DNA of 9,386 bases, taken from contig JBAZOP010000105.1 in the NCBI GenBank assembly GCA_041648665.1, positions 1 to 9,386 on the forward strand, given 5' to 3'. Below are positions 1-6,722 of this stretch, in pieces (positions within the stretch are counted from its first letter, which is position 1; every line of letters begins with the position of its first letter). A program made the position numbers and the translations under genes. Origin of the DNA: a bacterium (GTDB lineage: Bacteria > UBA10199 > 2-02-FULL-44-16 > JAAZCA01). The notes beneath the pieces were generated by a model, which did no database searches, was not told the DNA's origin, and saw only the letters and a list, made by a program, of their open reading frames with translations.

Positions 1-81
1 GTGGGGGAGGCAGTAGCCACCTACAACTTGCAGATCGAGGGCAACTGCAACTTCTTTTGCGGTGGGGTGCTTGTTCATAAT
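1..81 (+). other. C-terminal end of an intein in the terminase
   Basis: The 27 residues before Cys28 read as the end of a Hint (protein-splicing) domain: TYNLQIEGNCNFFCGGVLVHN matches intein block F (Y-N-L-x-V/I-E-G-N-x-N-F-F) and block G (G-V-L-V-H-N followed by Cys). The penultimate His, terminal Asn and +1 Cys are the residues needed for Asn cyclisation and transesterification. The insertion lies directly before Walker B (IIVDDP), a highly conserved active-site position typical of inteins. Whether the upstream part has an endonuclease, or is a split intein, cannot be seen. The terminal motif differs from that of the intein in the MuF gene, so the two are not recent copies of each other. 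Confidence 0.9.
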
Positions 82-1164
82 TGCATCATTGTGGACGACC
101 CCCACAACGTCATCGAGGGCGAGTCCGCCACCCAGCGGCAGGCGGTGCTCGACTGGTGGGACCAAGCGATGTCCACCCGCCTCAACGACGCCAAGACCGG
201 CGCGTACGTGATCGTGATGCAGCGCGTCCACCAGGACGACCTCACCGGCCACCTGCTGTCCCAGGCACGCGGCAGGTGGGAGCACCTGTGCCTGCCCGCC
301 CGGTACGAGGGCCGGAAGACCATCTCCACCAGCCTCCACCTCCAAGACTCGCGCCAGCAGGAAGGCGACCCGCTGTGGCCTGAGCAGTTTGGGGACGAGC
401 AGCTCAAGGATCTGGAGGGGCAGCTCGGCTCTTACGGGTCTGCCGGCCAGCTCCAGCAGCGCCCGTCTCCGCGCGAGGGCGGCATGTTCAAGGTCAAGTA
501 CCTGCTCCAGAACATCATCAACGAGGTGCCCGCCGGATTCATCCGGCACTCCATCCGCTACTGGGACAAGGCCGGGTCCGTCGGCAAGGGCTGCTACAGT
601 GCGGGCGTCCTGATCCACGAGCTGCGCGACCGCACCTACGTCATCGCCGACGTGGTGGCCGGGCAGTGGGGAGCCTTGGAGCGGGAGGAGCGCATCAAGT
701 CCACCGCCGTCCTCGACGGGCGGGCGGTCCGCATCTGGTGCGAGCAGGAGCCGGGCAGCGGCGGCAAGGAGAGCGCCGAGGCCACCGTCCGCAACCTGCG
801 CGGATTCATCGTCAAGGCCGACCGGGTCACAGGCGACAAGGTCAGTCGGGCCGAGCCGTTCGCCGCGCAGGTGGAGGCGGGCAACGTGTTCATCCTCAAC
901 CGTCCCTTCACCAAGGACTACATCGACGAGCTGGAGCTGTTCCCCAACGGCAAGTACAAGGACCGGGTGGACGCCTCGACCGGCGCGTTCAACAAACTCA
1001 CGTTCAAGCAGATCGCCCCGCATGTCGGCAGCGACCCCCGGCCCGAGGAGCTGAGCCTGGTCAGGACGGGCGGGGAGTATGCAGATTTATTTGCGCAAGC
1101 CAAGACCCCCGAGGAGCGGGCGGCGCTGGAGCGCGTGTTGGCCGAGGAGGGGGTGCCGGCATGA
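1..1164 (+). CDS. Terminase large subunit, C-terminal part, with the end of an intein (5' partial)
   Basis: This is the C-terminal portion of the phage DNA-packaging motor: an ATPase that drives DNA into the prohead, fused to a nuclease that cuts the concatemer. The first 27 codons are the end of an intein (separate entry); the terminase resumes at Cys28 (base 82). Walker B follows at once as IIVDDPH (Asp32/Asp33). A coupling-type motif, MQRVHQDDLTGHLL, lies near residues 73-86. The RNase H-like nuclease domain shows YWDKAG (Asp189), EQEPGSGGK (Glu248/Glu250) and YKDRVDAS (Asp321/Asp324), the spaced acidic residues expected of TerL nucleases. Walker A and the rest of the intein lie upstream. 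The GTG at base 1 is only the window edge, so this is a 5'-partial gene. The stop overlaps the next start as ATGA. Family assignment is secure; phage lineage is not resolved. Confidence 0.93.
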   Translation: MGEAVATYNLQIEGNCNFFCGGVLVHNCIIVDDPHNVIEGESATQRQAVLDWWDQAMSTRLNDAKTGAYVIVMQRVHQDDLTGHLLSQARGRWEHLCLPARYEGRKTISTSLHLQDSRQQEGDPLWPEQFGDEQLKDLEGQLGSYGSAGQLQQRPSPREGGMFKVKYLLQNIINEVPAGFIRHSIRYWDKAGSVGKGCYSAGVLIHELRDRTYVIADVVAGQWGALEREERIKSTAVLDGRAVRIWCEQEPGSGGKESAEATVRNLRGFIVKADRVTGDKVSRAEPFAAQVEAGNVFILNRPFTKDYIDELELFPNGKYKDRVDASTGAFNKLTFKQIAPHVGSDPRPEELSLVRTGGEYADLFAQAKTPEERAALERVLAEEGVPA

Positions 1165-1349
1165 GCAACAGCACCTTATCGCTGTCAGATCAACTGCGCG
1201 CCCGCATCAAGGCGCAGCGGACCAAGTCCACGCCTGTCCCCGCCCCCGCCAGCGACGGGCATGTGTACAGGACTGACGAGACACCGAACCAGAAGTTTCA
1301 CCGCATCTACAACGACCCCGACTGCTGGACAGGAACGAGACTATCATGA
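1161..1349 (+). CDS. Small hypothetical protein, 62 aa, between terminase and portal
   Basis: Starts at the ATG whose last bases overlap the terminase stop (ATGA), with a strong Shine-Dalgarno run gaggagg at 1144-1150. The product begins MSNSTLSLSDQLRARIKAQ, then has a Pro/Ala-rich stretch (TPVPAPAS) and ends NQKFHRIYNDPDCWTGTRLS. It is basic and hydrophilic, with no signal peptide or membrane segment. I recognise no family. Support comes from the coupled start, the Shine-Dalgarno and the matching ATGA junction at its end, as for neighbouring genes. A longer ORF in this frame runs back into the terminase gene, but that part is an out-of-frame shadow. Confidence 0.6.
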   Translation: MSNSTLSLSDQLRARIKAQRTKSTPVPAPASDGHVYRTDETPNQKFHRIYNDPDCWTGTRLS

Positions 1350-1495
1350 TCGCAAGCCGAGACACGCACGTCCCCATCTCGCCGCACAGGGCCGACGCCA
1401 TGCACAAGACGTTCGAGATGTTGGATCAGGTGGTCCGTCCGGTCATATTTGAGGTGGGGCGCACCCGCAGCGAGGTCGCCCAGTTCAGCTCTTGA
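1346..1495 (+). CDS. Small hypothetical protein, 49 aa, upstream of portal
   Basis: A short ORF starting at an ATG overlapping the previous stop (ATGA) and ending TGA at 1493-1495, inside the Shine-Dalgarno region of the portal gene (gagga, 1494-1498). The product starts MIASRDTHVPISPHRADAMH and ends PVIFEVGRTRSEVAQFSS. An agga at 1331-1334 could serve as its Shine-Dalgarno. No known family is recognised; it is soluble-looking. It tiles the gap between terminase and portal exactly, the main argument that it is translated and couples portal expression to upstream genes. It could instead be a chance ORF in a short intergenic spacer. Confidence 0.5.
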   Translation: MIASRDTHVPISPHRADAMHKTFEMLDQVVRPVIFEVGRTRSEVAQFSS

Positions 1496-1498
1496 GGA
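1494..1498 (+). promoter_or_regulatory. Shine-Dalgarno sequence for the portal gene
   Basis: gagga followed 10 bases later by ATG at 1509. This decides the portal start: an in-frame TTG at 1449 would add 20 residues but has no comparable site, and the product from 1509 (MNILTRIKAALF) is a typical portal N-terminus. The site overlaps the stop codon of the upstream 49-aa ORF. Confidence 0.75.
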
Positions 1499-1508
1499 AA
1501 CCCATCTG

Positions 1509-3740
1509 ATGAACATACTGACCAGAATCAAGGCGGCGCTGTTCCCCAAGGTCGTGGCCGCCAGCCTGCCGAGCGGCGTGCTGGAGTTCATGACGCGGTA
1601 CGGCAAGGTCCCTGACGTCAACCAGGAGGCCCTCGTTCGCAAGTACTGGGGGTGGACGTACAGCTGCGTCAACGTCACGGCCACACGCCTCGCCTCCACG
1701 CCGCTCAAGCTGTACGCCAGTCGAGGCAAGGGCGAGAGCAAGGTCGGCAACTTCTCCGCCAAGGCCGTGGGCAAGGAAAAGACGCAGTGGCTCCGCTCCC
1801 GCATCGGCAAGAGCATCGACCACGTGGCCGGAGCCGAGGACTTCGAGGAGCTGGAGGAGCACCCGCTGCTCGACCTGCTCCAGAACGTCAACGACCAGGA
1901 GAACGGCTTCGAGATGAAGGAGCTGACCTCCACCATGCTCGACCTGACCGGCAACGCCTACTGGATGCTGGAGAAGGACAAGCTGAGCGTGCCGAGCAAG
2001 CTGTTTGTCCTGCGCAGCCAGTGGGTGCGGATCATCCCCGACAGGGACAAGTTCGTCAGCGGCTACTGGTACGGGTACAACAACATGTTCGGCAGCGACC
2101 AGCGCCTGGAGCTGCCGCCCGACGCCGTCATCCACTTCAAGTACCCCAACCCGCTCGACCCGTGGTACGGCATGGGGCCGGTGCAGGCGGCGGCCTACAG
2201 CATCGAGAGCGCCGAGCTGCGCGAGAAGTTCACCCTCGCCACCATGTCTAACATGGCTCGCCCCGACCTGATCGTCAAGTACCTGGAGGGCGAGCTGGAT
2301 CCGACCCAGCGGGCGCAGGTGGAGCGGGAGTGGAACGCCACGTTTCGGGGAGCCAAGAACGCCGGCAAGATCAAGGTCACCGACTTCCGGTATGAGATCG
2401 ACAAGGTGGGCTGGAACCCCAGCGAGCTGGACTTCAACAGAGGCGAGGACTGGATTCTCAAGAAGATATGCGCCGCCTTCCCTGTGCCGCTCGGCCTGAT
2501 CGACAGCAGCTACATCTCCCGCGCCCCGCGCTCCGGCATGGAGGGGAGCGACCTGTTCATGGCGCAGTTCAACACGCTCCCGCGCTGCACCCGCATCGAG
2601 GAGAAGCTGAACGAGCAGCTGTGCCCCATGTATGACGAGCGCCTGTTCGTGGCGTTCGACAACCCGGTGCCCAAGGACCGCGTGCTCCAGAACAGCGAGG
2701 ACGCGCAGCGGCTCAACACGTTTCAGGTCACGATCAACGAGATCCGGAAGCGCAACGGCGAGGACCCCGTCGAGTGGGGCGACGTGCCGCTGGCTCCGAT
2801 GGGAATTGTCCCACTGGGGAGCGCGCAAACAATGCCCGCAGAGGCAGGCGCTGCCAGTACAGCAACACAACCCGACAAGGGAGCACGGGCGAACAGTCCT
2901 CTCGCGCAGGCGAGCGGCTCTCCCGGTGGGGCGTCAGTCAACAAGCCGCCTGAAGAAGGTGCAGAGGAGGCCACCCTGGCAGAGCGGGTCGAGGCCGCCA
3001 AGAAGGCCATGGGCGACGGCCTGGCCATGGAGGTCGAGGGCGCGTACGTCCACCCCACGCTGGCCGGCATGCCGATCAAACTGCGGGTCAGGAACGAGAC
3101 GGGCCGGTTCGACCGCCACGACCCCGACCGCGTGCGGGCCAGGGACCGGGGCACCGTGGACACGCTGACGGGGCGCAGGGTGAGCAAGGGTGAGGACGAG
3201 GAAGGCGGCAGGTGGATCACGATGCGCGGCACCCCGATATTCATCCGCGAGGGCCAGTCCGTGGACGACGCCGTAGCGGAGCGGATCGCTAGCGGCAGGC
3301 ACATGGGCAAGGAGCGCAGCGACGACGAGATAGCCGACGACCGTGCTACGAAGAGGCAGTTGCGCGCCGCCGACACCAAGATCGCAGACCTGAAGCGGAA
3401 GATCGCCGACACACAGGCCAAACTAGAAGAGGTCAAGAACCCCGACGCCACTATCAAGCGCAAAGAGGACGAGTTGAAGGTTGCGCGAGAGCGCCTAGCA
3501 GCCGCCGATGCTAAATGCGCCGCCATCGCCAAAACAATCGAGGCCAGTCGAAAACGATCTGAAGAATTGAAAGCCGAATGGACTCGCCGTTGGCCCAACA
3601 AGCCCTTGCCCCGCATCTTCAGGAAAGGGGCGGACACCTCCGATCTGGAGAAGAAGATCCTGGCGGAGCTGCACGCCATGAAAGAGGCGAACGACGACCT
3701 CGCCGAGCTGATGGAAGAACTGGACGACATCAAGGTATGA
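1509..3740 (+). CDS. HK97-type portal protein with long C-terminal extension
   Basis: Predicted to form the dodecameric ring at the unique capsid vertex through which DNA enters, and on which terminase and the head-tail connector dock. Residues 1 to about 438 follow the HK97-type portal family: MNILTRIKAALF start, ALVRKYWGWTYSCVNVTATRLAS, a conserved DPWYGMGP near 217-224, and the APRSGMEGSDLFMAQFNTL region. At 743 aa it is far longer than the roughly 400-500 usual for this family. The extra part has a low-complexity Ala/Pro/Gly linker (about 440-480); a module with GRFDRHDPDRVRARDRG and GGRWITMRGTPIFIREG (about 567-582); a strongly heptad-like charged coiled coil (about 613-690); and a final Glu/Lys-rich helix. 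The extension's role is unknown; the coiled coil could be scaffold-like. The stop overlaps the next start (ATGA). The portal assignment is firm; one coherent polypeptide is inferred from the unbroken frame. Confidence 0.93.
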   Translation: MNILTRIKAALFPKVVAASLPSGVLEFMTRYGKVPDVNQEALVRKYWGWTYSCVNVTATRLASTPLKLYASRGKGESKVGNFSAKAVGKEKTQWLRSRIGKSIDHVAGAEDFEELEEHPLLDLLQNVNDQENGFEMKELTSTMLDLTGNAYWMLEKDKLSVPSKLFVLRSQWVRIIPDRDKFVSGYWYGYNNMFGSDQRLELPPDAVIHFKYPNPLDPWYGMGPVQAAAYSIESAELREKFTLATMSNMARPDLIVKYLEGELDPTQRAQVEREWNATFRGAKNAGKIKVTDFRYEIDKVGWNPSELDFNRGEDWILKKICAAFPVPLGLIDSSYISRAPRSGMEGSDLFMAQFNTLPRCTRIEEKLNEQLCPMYDERLFVAFDNPVPKDRVLQNSEDAQRLNTFQVTINEIRKRNGEDPVEWGDVPLAPMGIVPLGSAQTMPAEAGAASTATQPDKGARANSPLAQASGSPGGASVNKPPEEGAEEATLAERVEAAKKAMGDGLAMEVEGAYVHPTLAGMPIKLRVRNETGRFDRHDPDRVRARDRGTVDTLTGRRVSKGEDEEGGRWITMRGTPIFIREGQSVDDAVAERIASGRHMGKERSDDEIADDRATKRQLRAADTKIADLKRKIADTQAKLEEVKNPDATIKRKEDELKVARERLAAADAKCAAIAKTIEASRKRSEELKAEWTRRWPNKPLPRIFRKGADTSDLEKKILAELHAMKEANDDLAELMEELDDIKV
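3345..3580 (+). other. Coiled-coil segment at the portal C-terminus
   Basis: Portal residues about 613-690 are almost entirely Lys, Arg, Glu, Asp and Ala with hydrophobic residues at regular spacing, such as ADTKIADLKRKIADTQAKLE and KEDELKVARERLAAADAK. This is a long amphipathic helix expected to form a coiled coil. Third codon positions are visibly less GC-rich than in the portal core, suggesting separate ancestry. Short WTRRWPNKPLPRIFR and a second charged helix follow to the stop. Function is unknown. Confidence 0.75.
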
Positions 3741-6700
3741 TCGCCACCCTACAAGACCACGAGCAGAAGGCGCTGGGCCAGCCCCCGCGAGCGGCCGAGC
3801 GGCAGCTGCGCCAGATCATGGGGCGCATCTTCCGAGAGCAGGGCGCGGAAGTGGCCGGGCGGGCCGGGGCGCTGGCGCGGTCAGTCAAGGCGTCTCCCGT
3901 CCCCGTCCTCTCCGCCTCTTGGGATGCCAAGGTAGCCAAGGCCGTGCGCCCGGTTCTGTTCGGCGTGTTCAAGGCCGGGGGCGACAAGGCGCTCAAGTCC
4001 ATCCGCCGCTTCCCTATCCACACCCGCAAGATGTCCTGGATGCCCATGGACGCCGTGGCTGAAAGCGCGGAGGTGGAGGTGCACTCGGGCGTGGTGGAGA
4101 AGGCCGCCCCCACCTCCGTCGTCATTCCGCCGTGGGTGGACGATCCGGACGTCATTGAGGCACTGGAGGACGAGCTGTTTGAGTTCGCGCAGGGCATCAA
4201 CCAGACCACCGCCGACGCCCTGCGCGAGGAGCTGATCGAGGGCATGGAGAACGGCGAGACCATCGACCAGCTGTCCGACCGCATCGAGGGCCTGACGCGG
4301 GACTGGGAGGGCTTTCGGGCGGAGCGCATCGCCCGCACCGAGACGGCCAGGGCCTACAGCACCGGCCACATCGAGGCGTGGCGCAGCACGGGCGTGGTGG
4401 ACAGGAAGGTGTGGGTGGCGGCTGGCGACGCCTGCCCGTTCTGCCAGGAGATGAACGGCACCGTGGTTGAGCTGGACGAAAACTTCTTCGACCAGGGCGA
4501 GACGCAGGAGACCGAGTGGGGCGGCAAGGACATCGAGATGAGCCACGACTACAGCGACGTGATCGGGCCGCCCTTGCATCCAAACTGTTTGACAGATCCC
4601 TACACCCCGGTATTCACAGAACGCGGCTGGAAACCGATAAAGGATGTGGAGGTCGGGCAGCAGGTACTTACTCACAAGGGGCGGTTCCGTAAGGTGTTCA
4701 AGAAGCATGTTGTTCCACGACAAGAAATCGTTGAGACGCGCATTACCGCATTGATCGCTGGCAAGAGGAAGGCGCAGCTCACTGTCACTGCTGACCACCC
4801 TGTGCTGGTGAACGGGCGGTGGGTGGTCGCTAAAGAGATTCGTGCAGGCCAGACCCTATATGTTCTGGCGGTCAAATGTGCCAGACCGGGATGCAACAAC
4901 TGGACGCCTTATATGAGCAAATATTGCTCTGGGTCTTGCAGCTCGAAAGAGATTGCGAGAAAACAATGGGCTGACCCGGCACACAGGGAAACGGTCTCAG
5001 AGAAAAATAGGAAGTCAATGTTGGATCAGTACTCCAGCGGGAATCGGGACGCATCTCGTGCGTGGGATGTCGGGAGGGGTAATCTGTTTCGGCTTGTTTG
5101 GGCTGGCATACGTGAGTGGCCTTTGCGCTCGCCGGAAGCGCGTGCTCGCATGAAGGAGACCACCAACACGCCGGAGCAGCGGCTGGCATCTTCACAGCGG
5201 ATGAAGAATAACAACCCTAGCCGAATCCCAGAGGTTCGCCGCCGCATGACGGAGTCGTACCGCCGATTTATGCGTGAGCACCCAGAGAAACATCCGAACA
5301 GCATCATGGCGCAACGTGGGTTCATGAGCGGTATCGAGAGGCGGATGAAAAAGCTGCTTGAGCAGGCGCGCATTCCGTTCGTGCAGCAACAGCCGATTCT
5401 CGGCTATTTTGCGGATTTTGCTATTCCTGATTTGCGGATCGCCATCGAGTGTGACGGGGCTTACTGGCACGACGCCAGCTCGCCAAGGGAAATTCGGAGG
5501 CAGCGGGAGATCGAGGCCGAGGGCTGGACGGTATTGCGTTTCTCTGAGGAGGAGATCAACAAGCGTATGGACGAGGTCGCCGAGCGGGTGCTTCGAGTCG
5601 CCGCCAACCACACAGGGGAATATGGGTTTGTCCACTGTCGAGTGGTGGGCGTGGCGACCAAGAAGCGGTGCCGCACGGGGACCTTGTGGAATCTGTCGGT
5701 AGAGGAGGACGAGTCTTTTATCGCGAAAGGGTTTGCGGTTCATAACTGTCGCTGCGCCGTGGTGGCGGAGCTGGCCGAGGAGAAGATGGTCAGGCAGAAA
5801 GGTGGCCCCGGCAGTGGGAACTTTGGACACGCTGGCAGGCCGGGTGAGGTGGGCGGGAGTGGGCCGGGTCAGCCGCGGTTCGCCAGAGATTTACGAGTTC
5901 CAGAAGCTGTGGGATGGGAAAATAATTGGCGTTTATCCAACGAGCTTGTCCCCTTGCAGCAATGGGTGGAAAAAGGGGAAATGAAGATTTATGAAATCCC
6001 CATATCAAAAATAGATTGGGAGTCCCCTGGCGGACTTTCTGATTATATAAATCTCAATAAAGTAAAAGAGATGGCTGCTGAAATGAAAGAGGGCGCCCAT
6101 TTTGTTCTTCCTTACGGATTCCAGCAAGAAAACGGCCGGTTTTATGTCAGCGATGGAAACCACCGAATAGCAGCATGGGCATTGTTAGGGCATTCCACAG
6201 TTCCATTTGCCGGAAAGACATTGCAAGACCACAAGAAGATGCTTAAGGGCGGCCCCGGCTCTGGCAACTTCGGCCACGAAGGCAGGCCAGGTGAGGTTGG
6301 TGGGAGTGGAGAGGGTGGGGGTGGTGGGGGAGATGAAAACAGTCTTAGTAAAGAGAATACAATATGGAATCCTGAGGATGGTTTTCTTGACTGGGAAAAG
6401 ATTCAAGGACATAAAACCGAGCCACTTCCTTCTGGGCGCGCTGCGGAAAGAGCTTCTGGTATTCTCGACCGGGGTAATGGTACACGATTGCAAGTGAATA
6501 TATCCGATCTGATTCCTACACAGGATTATACAGGTGCGGATAAAGTAAATGCGATCGCTTCCAAGTTTAAGTTAGAAAAAGCAAATGTGGCTATCTTACA
6601 GCAAGGTGATAAATTATATATATACGACGGCCATCATACCTTAGCCGCTGCAATTAAAAACGGAGTTACCTCTTTAATTGCGAGAGTCCAAAAGATATAA
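3737..6700 (+). CDS. MuF (Mu gpF-like) minor head protein, intein-interrupted, with two ParB-like C-terminal domains
   Basis: The 987-aa precursor starts at the ATG overlapping the portal stop (ATGA); no strong Shine-Dalgarno is seen, so reinitiation is likely. Host-protein parts are residues 1-283 and 671-987. The MuF domain shows RTETARAYSTGHIEAW (from Arg200), the cysteine pair CPFC (233-236) and the terminal signature HPN/CRC, split by an intein between Asn283 and Cys671. MuF proteins are minor capsid components, some ejected with the DNA. After the signature come linker 1 (689-711), a ParB/Srx-like domain with DGNHR at 806-810, linker 2 (838-858) and a second ParB-like domain with YDGHHTLAAA around 964. 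Spliced, the protein would be about 600 aa. The tail from about 5880 to the stop is AT-rich compared with the rest, pointing to recent acquisition. Known MuF polymorphic toxins also carry effector domains at this end; whether these are toxic is open. Confidence 0.92.
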   Translation: MIATLQDHEQKALGQPPRAAERQLRQIMGRIFREQGAEVAGRAGALARSVKASPVPVLSASWDAKVAKAVRPVLFGVFKAGGDKALKSIRRFPIHTRKMSWMPMDAVAESAEVEVHSGVVEKAAPTSVVIPPWVDDPDVIEALEDELFEFAQGINQTTADALREELIEGMENGETIDQLSDRIEGLTRDWEGFRAERIARTETARAYSTGHIEAWRSTGVVDRKVWVAAGDACPFCQEMNGTVVELDENFFDQGETQETEWGGKDIEMSHDYSDVIGPPLHPNCLTDPYTPVFTERGWKPIKDVEVGQQVLTHKGRFRKVFKKHVVPRQEIVETRITALIAGKRKAQLTVTADHPVLVNGRWVVAKEIRAGQTLYVLAVKCARPGCNNWTPYMSKYCSGSCSSKEIARKQWADPAHRETVSEKNRKSMLDQYSSGNRDASRAWDVGRGNLFRLVWAGIREWPLRSPEARARMKETTNTPEQRLASSQRMKNNNPSRIPEVRRRMTESYRRFMREHPEKHPNSIMAQRGFMSGIERRMKKLLEQARIPFVQQQPILGYFADFAIPDLRIAIECDGAYWHDASSPREIRRQREIEAEGWTVLRFSEEEINKRMDEVAERVLRVAANHTGEYGFVHCRVVGVATKKRCRTGTLWNLSVEEDESFIAKGFAVHNCRCAVVAELAEEKMVRQKGGPGSGNFGHAGRPGEVGGSGPGQPRFARDLRVPEAVGWENNWRLSNELVPLQQWVEKGEMKIYEIPISKIDWESPGGLSDYINLNKVKEMAAEMKEGAHFVLPYGFQQENGRFYVSDGNHRIAAWALLGHSTVPFAGKTLQDHKKMLKGGPGSGNFGHEGRPGEVGGSGEGGGGGGDENSLSKENTIWNPEDGFLDWEKIQGHKTEPLPSGRAAERASGILDRGNGTRLQVNISDLIPTQDYTGADKVNAIASKFKLEKANVAILQQGDKLYIYDGHHTLAAAIKNGVTSLIARVQKI
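4586..5746 (+). other. Intein with Vsr-like (EDxHD-type) homing endonuclease in the MuF gene
   Basis: A 387-residue in-frame protein-splicing element from Cys284 to Asn670 of the precursor; splicing would rejoin HPN to CRC. Splicing residues are visible: Cys1 followed by LTDPYTPVF (block A), LTVTADHPVLV with Thr351 and His354 (block B, TxxH), WNLSVEEDESFIAKGFAVHN (blocks F and G) with penultimate His669, terminal Asn670 and +1 Cys671. Between the splicing halves lie a four-cysteine zinc-knuckle-like motif (C381, C386, C397, C401), about 120 residues of short basic helices resembling nuclease-associated modular DNA-binding motifs, and an endonuclease-like domain from about 533. That domain has Glu534 and the core IECDGAYWHD (Glu571, Asp573, His578, Asp579), matching Vsr/DUF559-type and EDxHD homing nucleases. 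All key residues are present, so it looks active. GC content is below that of the flanking MuF sequence. Confidence 0.93.
4877..4939 (+). other. Zinc-knuckle-like motif inside the MuF intein
   Basis: C-x4-C-x10-C-x3-C (C381, C386, C397, C401), with a YCSGSC end like that of small zinc-binding modules in phage nucleases. It directly follows the first splicing half and precedes the basic helices, so a DNA-binding role in target recognition by the homing endonuclease is the natural inference. Metal binding itself is not shown by the sequence. Confidence 0.65.
5801..5869 (+). repeat. Gly-rich linker repeat, copy 1 (MuF residues 689-711)
   Basis: Encodes GGPGSGNFGH, then an Ala, then GRPGEVGGSG. 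It lies about 16 residues after the MuF CRC signature and just before the first ParB-like domain. Against copy 2 it differs at one residue over 21 positions, but about 12 of 63 bases differ. Confidence 0.9.
5870..6247 (+). other. ParB/Srx-like domain 1, AT-rich cassette in MuF tail
   Basis: MuF residues 712-837. The segment IYEIPISKIDW resembles ParB box I; the following helix (LNKVKEMAAEMKEG) and FYVSDGNHRIAAWALLG (Asp806, His809, Arg810) match the ParB/sulfiredoxin core signature G-x-H-R-x-x-A. This fold includes CTPases, kinases and nucleases; no helix-turn-helix follows, so a partition ParB is unlikely. GC is about 35-45% in sampled 60-base rows, against well over 60% in the MuF N-terminal coding region. 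The cassette is bounded on both sides by linker repeats. Confidence 0.75.
6248..6310 (+). repeat. Gly-rich linker repeat, copy 2 (MuF residues 838-858)
   Basis: Encodes GGPGSGNFGH, then a Glu, then GRPGEVGGSG, followed by a poly-Gly tract (GEGGGGGGDE) at about 6311-6337. It joins the two ParB-like domains. The linker DNA is GC-rich between two AT-rich cassettes. Confidence 0.9.
6338..6697 (+). other. ParB-like domain 2, AT-rich cassette at the MuF C-terminus
   Basis: MuF residues about 868-987. The order matches domain 1: LQVNISDLIPTQDY as the box I-like strand, a helix (ADKVNAIASKFK), then KLYIYDGHHTLAAAIKNG (Asp964, His966, His967) as the core signature, ending LIARVQKI at the stop. Where domain 1 has HR, this one has HT, so the usual Arg is missing and activity may differ. 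Sampled rows are about 33-37% GC. It is similar in layout to domain 1 but not a near copy. Confidence 0.68.
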
Positions 6701-6706
6701 CATAAC

Positions 6707-6713
6707 AGGAGAA
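6707..6713 (+). promoter_or_regulatory. Shine-Dalgarno sequence for the protease gene
   Basis: aggagaa, 9 bases before ATG 6723. It fixes the protease start there and rules out the in-frame TTG at 6678, which lies inside the MuF gene. This is one of only two junctions in the operon without an ATGA overlap. Confidence 0.8.
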
Positions 6714-6722
6714 CAGCGCAGA

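Noticed and set aside
1..3. GTG at base 1 as the true start of the terminase gene
   Set aside because: The sequence begins inside intein block F; Walker A and the intein N-terminal half must lie upstream, so the GTG is an internal Val codon.
1485..2870. 461-codon open frame on the minus strand opposite the portal gene
   Set aside because: It mirrors GC-rich codon bias of the portal; its product is low-complexity Val/Leu/Ala/His/Arg sequence with no family signature, and the + strand portal is clear.
2723..3733. 336-codon minus-strand frame opposite the portal extension
   Set aside because: Ser/Ala/Arg-rich shadow of the coding strand; no recognisable domain and no Shine-Dalgarno advantage.
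3578..3736. Upstream in-frame extension of MuF inside the portal gene
   Set aside because: The 53 extra residues are out-of-frame portal sequence with no MuF similarity; ATG 3737 at the ATGA overlap is the natural start.
5870..6247. Partition protein ParB
   Set aside because: Only the short core signature is present; there is no helix-turn-helix or ParA partner, and it is fused to a head protein.
5801..6310. Collagen-like or assembly-artefact repeat
   Set aside because: The linker copies are diverged at synonymous positions and one lies in a different gene, so they are neither a tandem assembly error nor a G-x-y collagen repeat.
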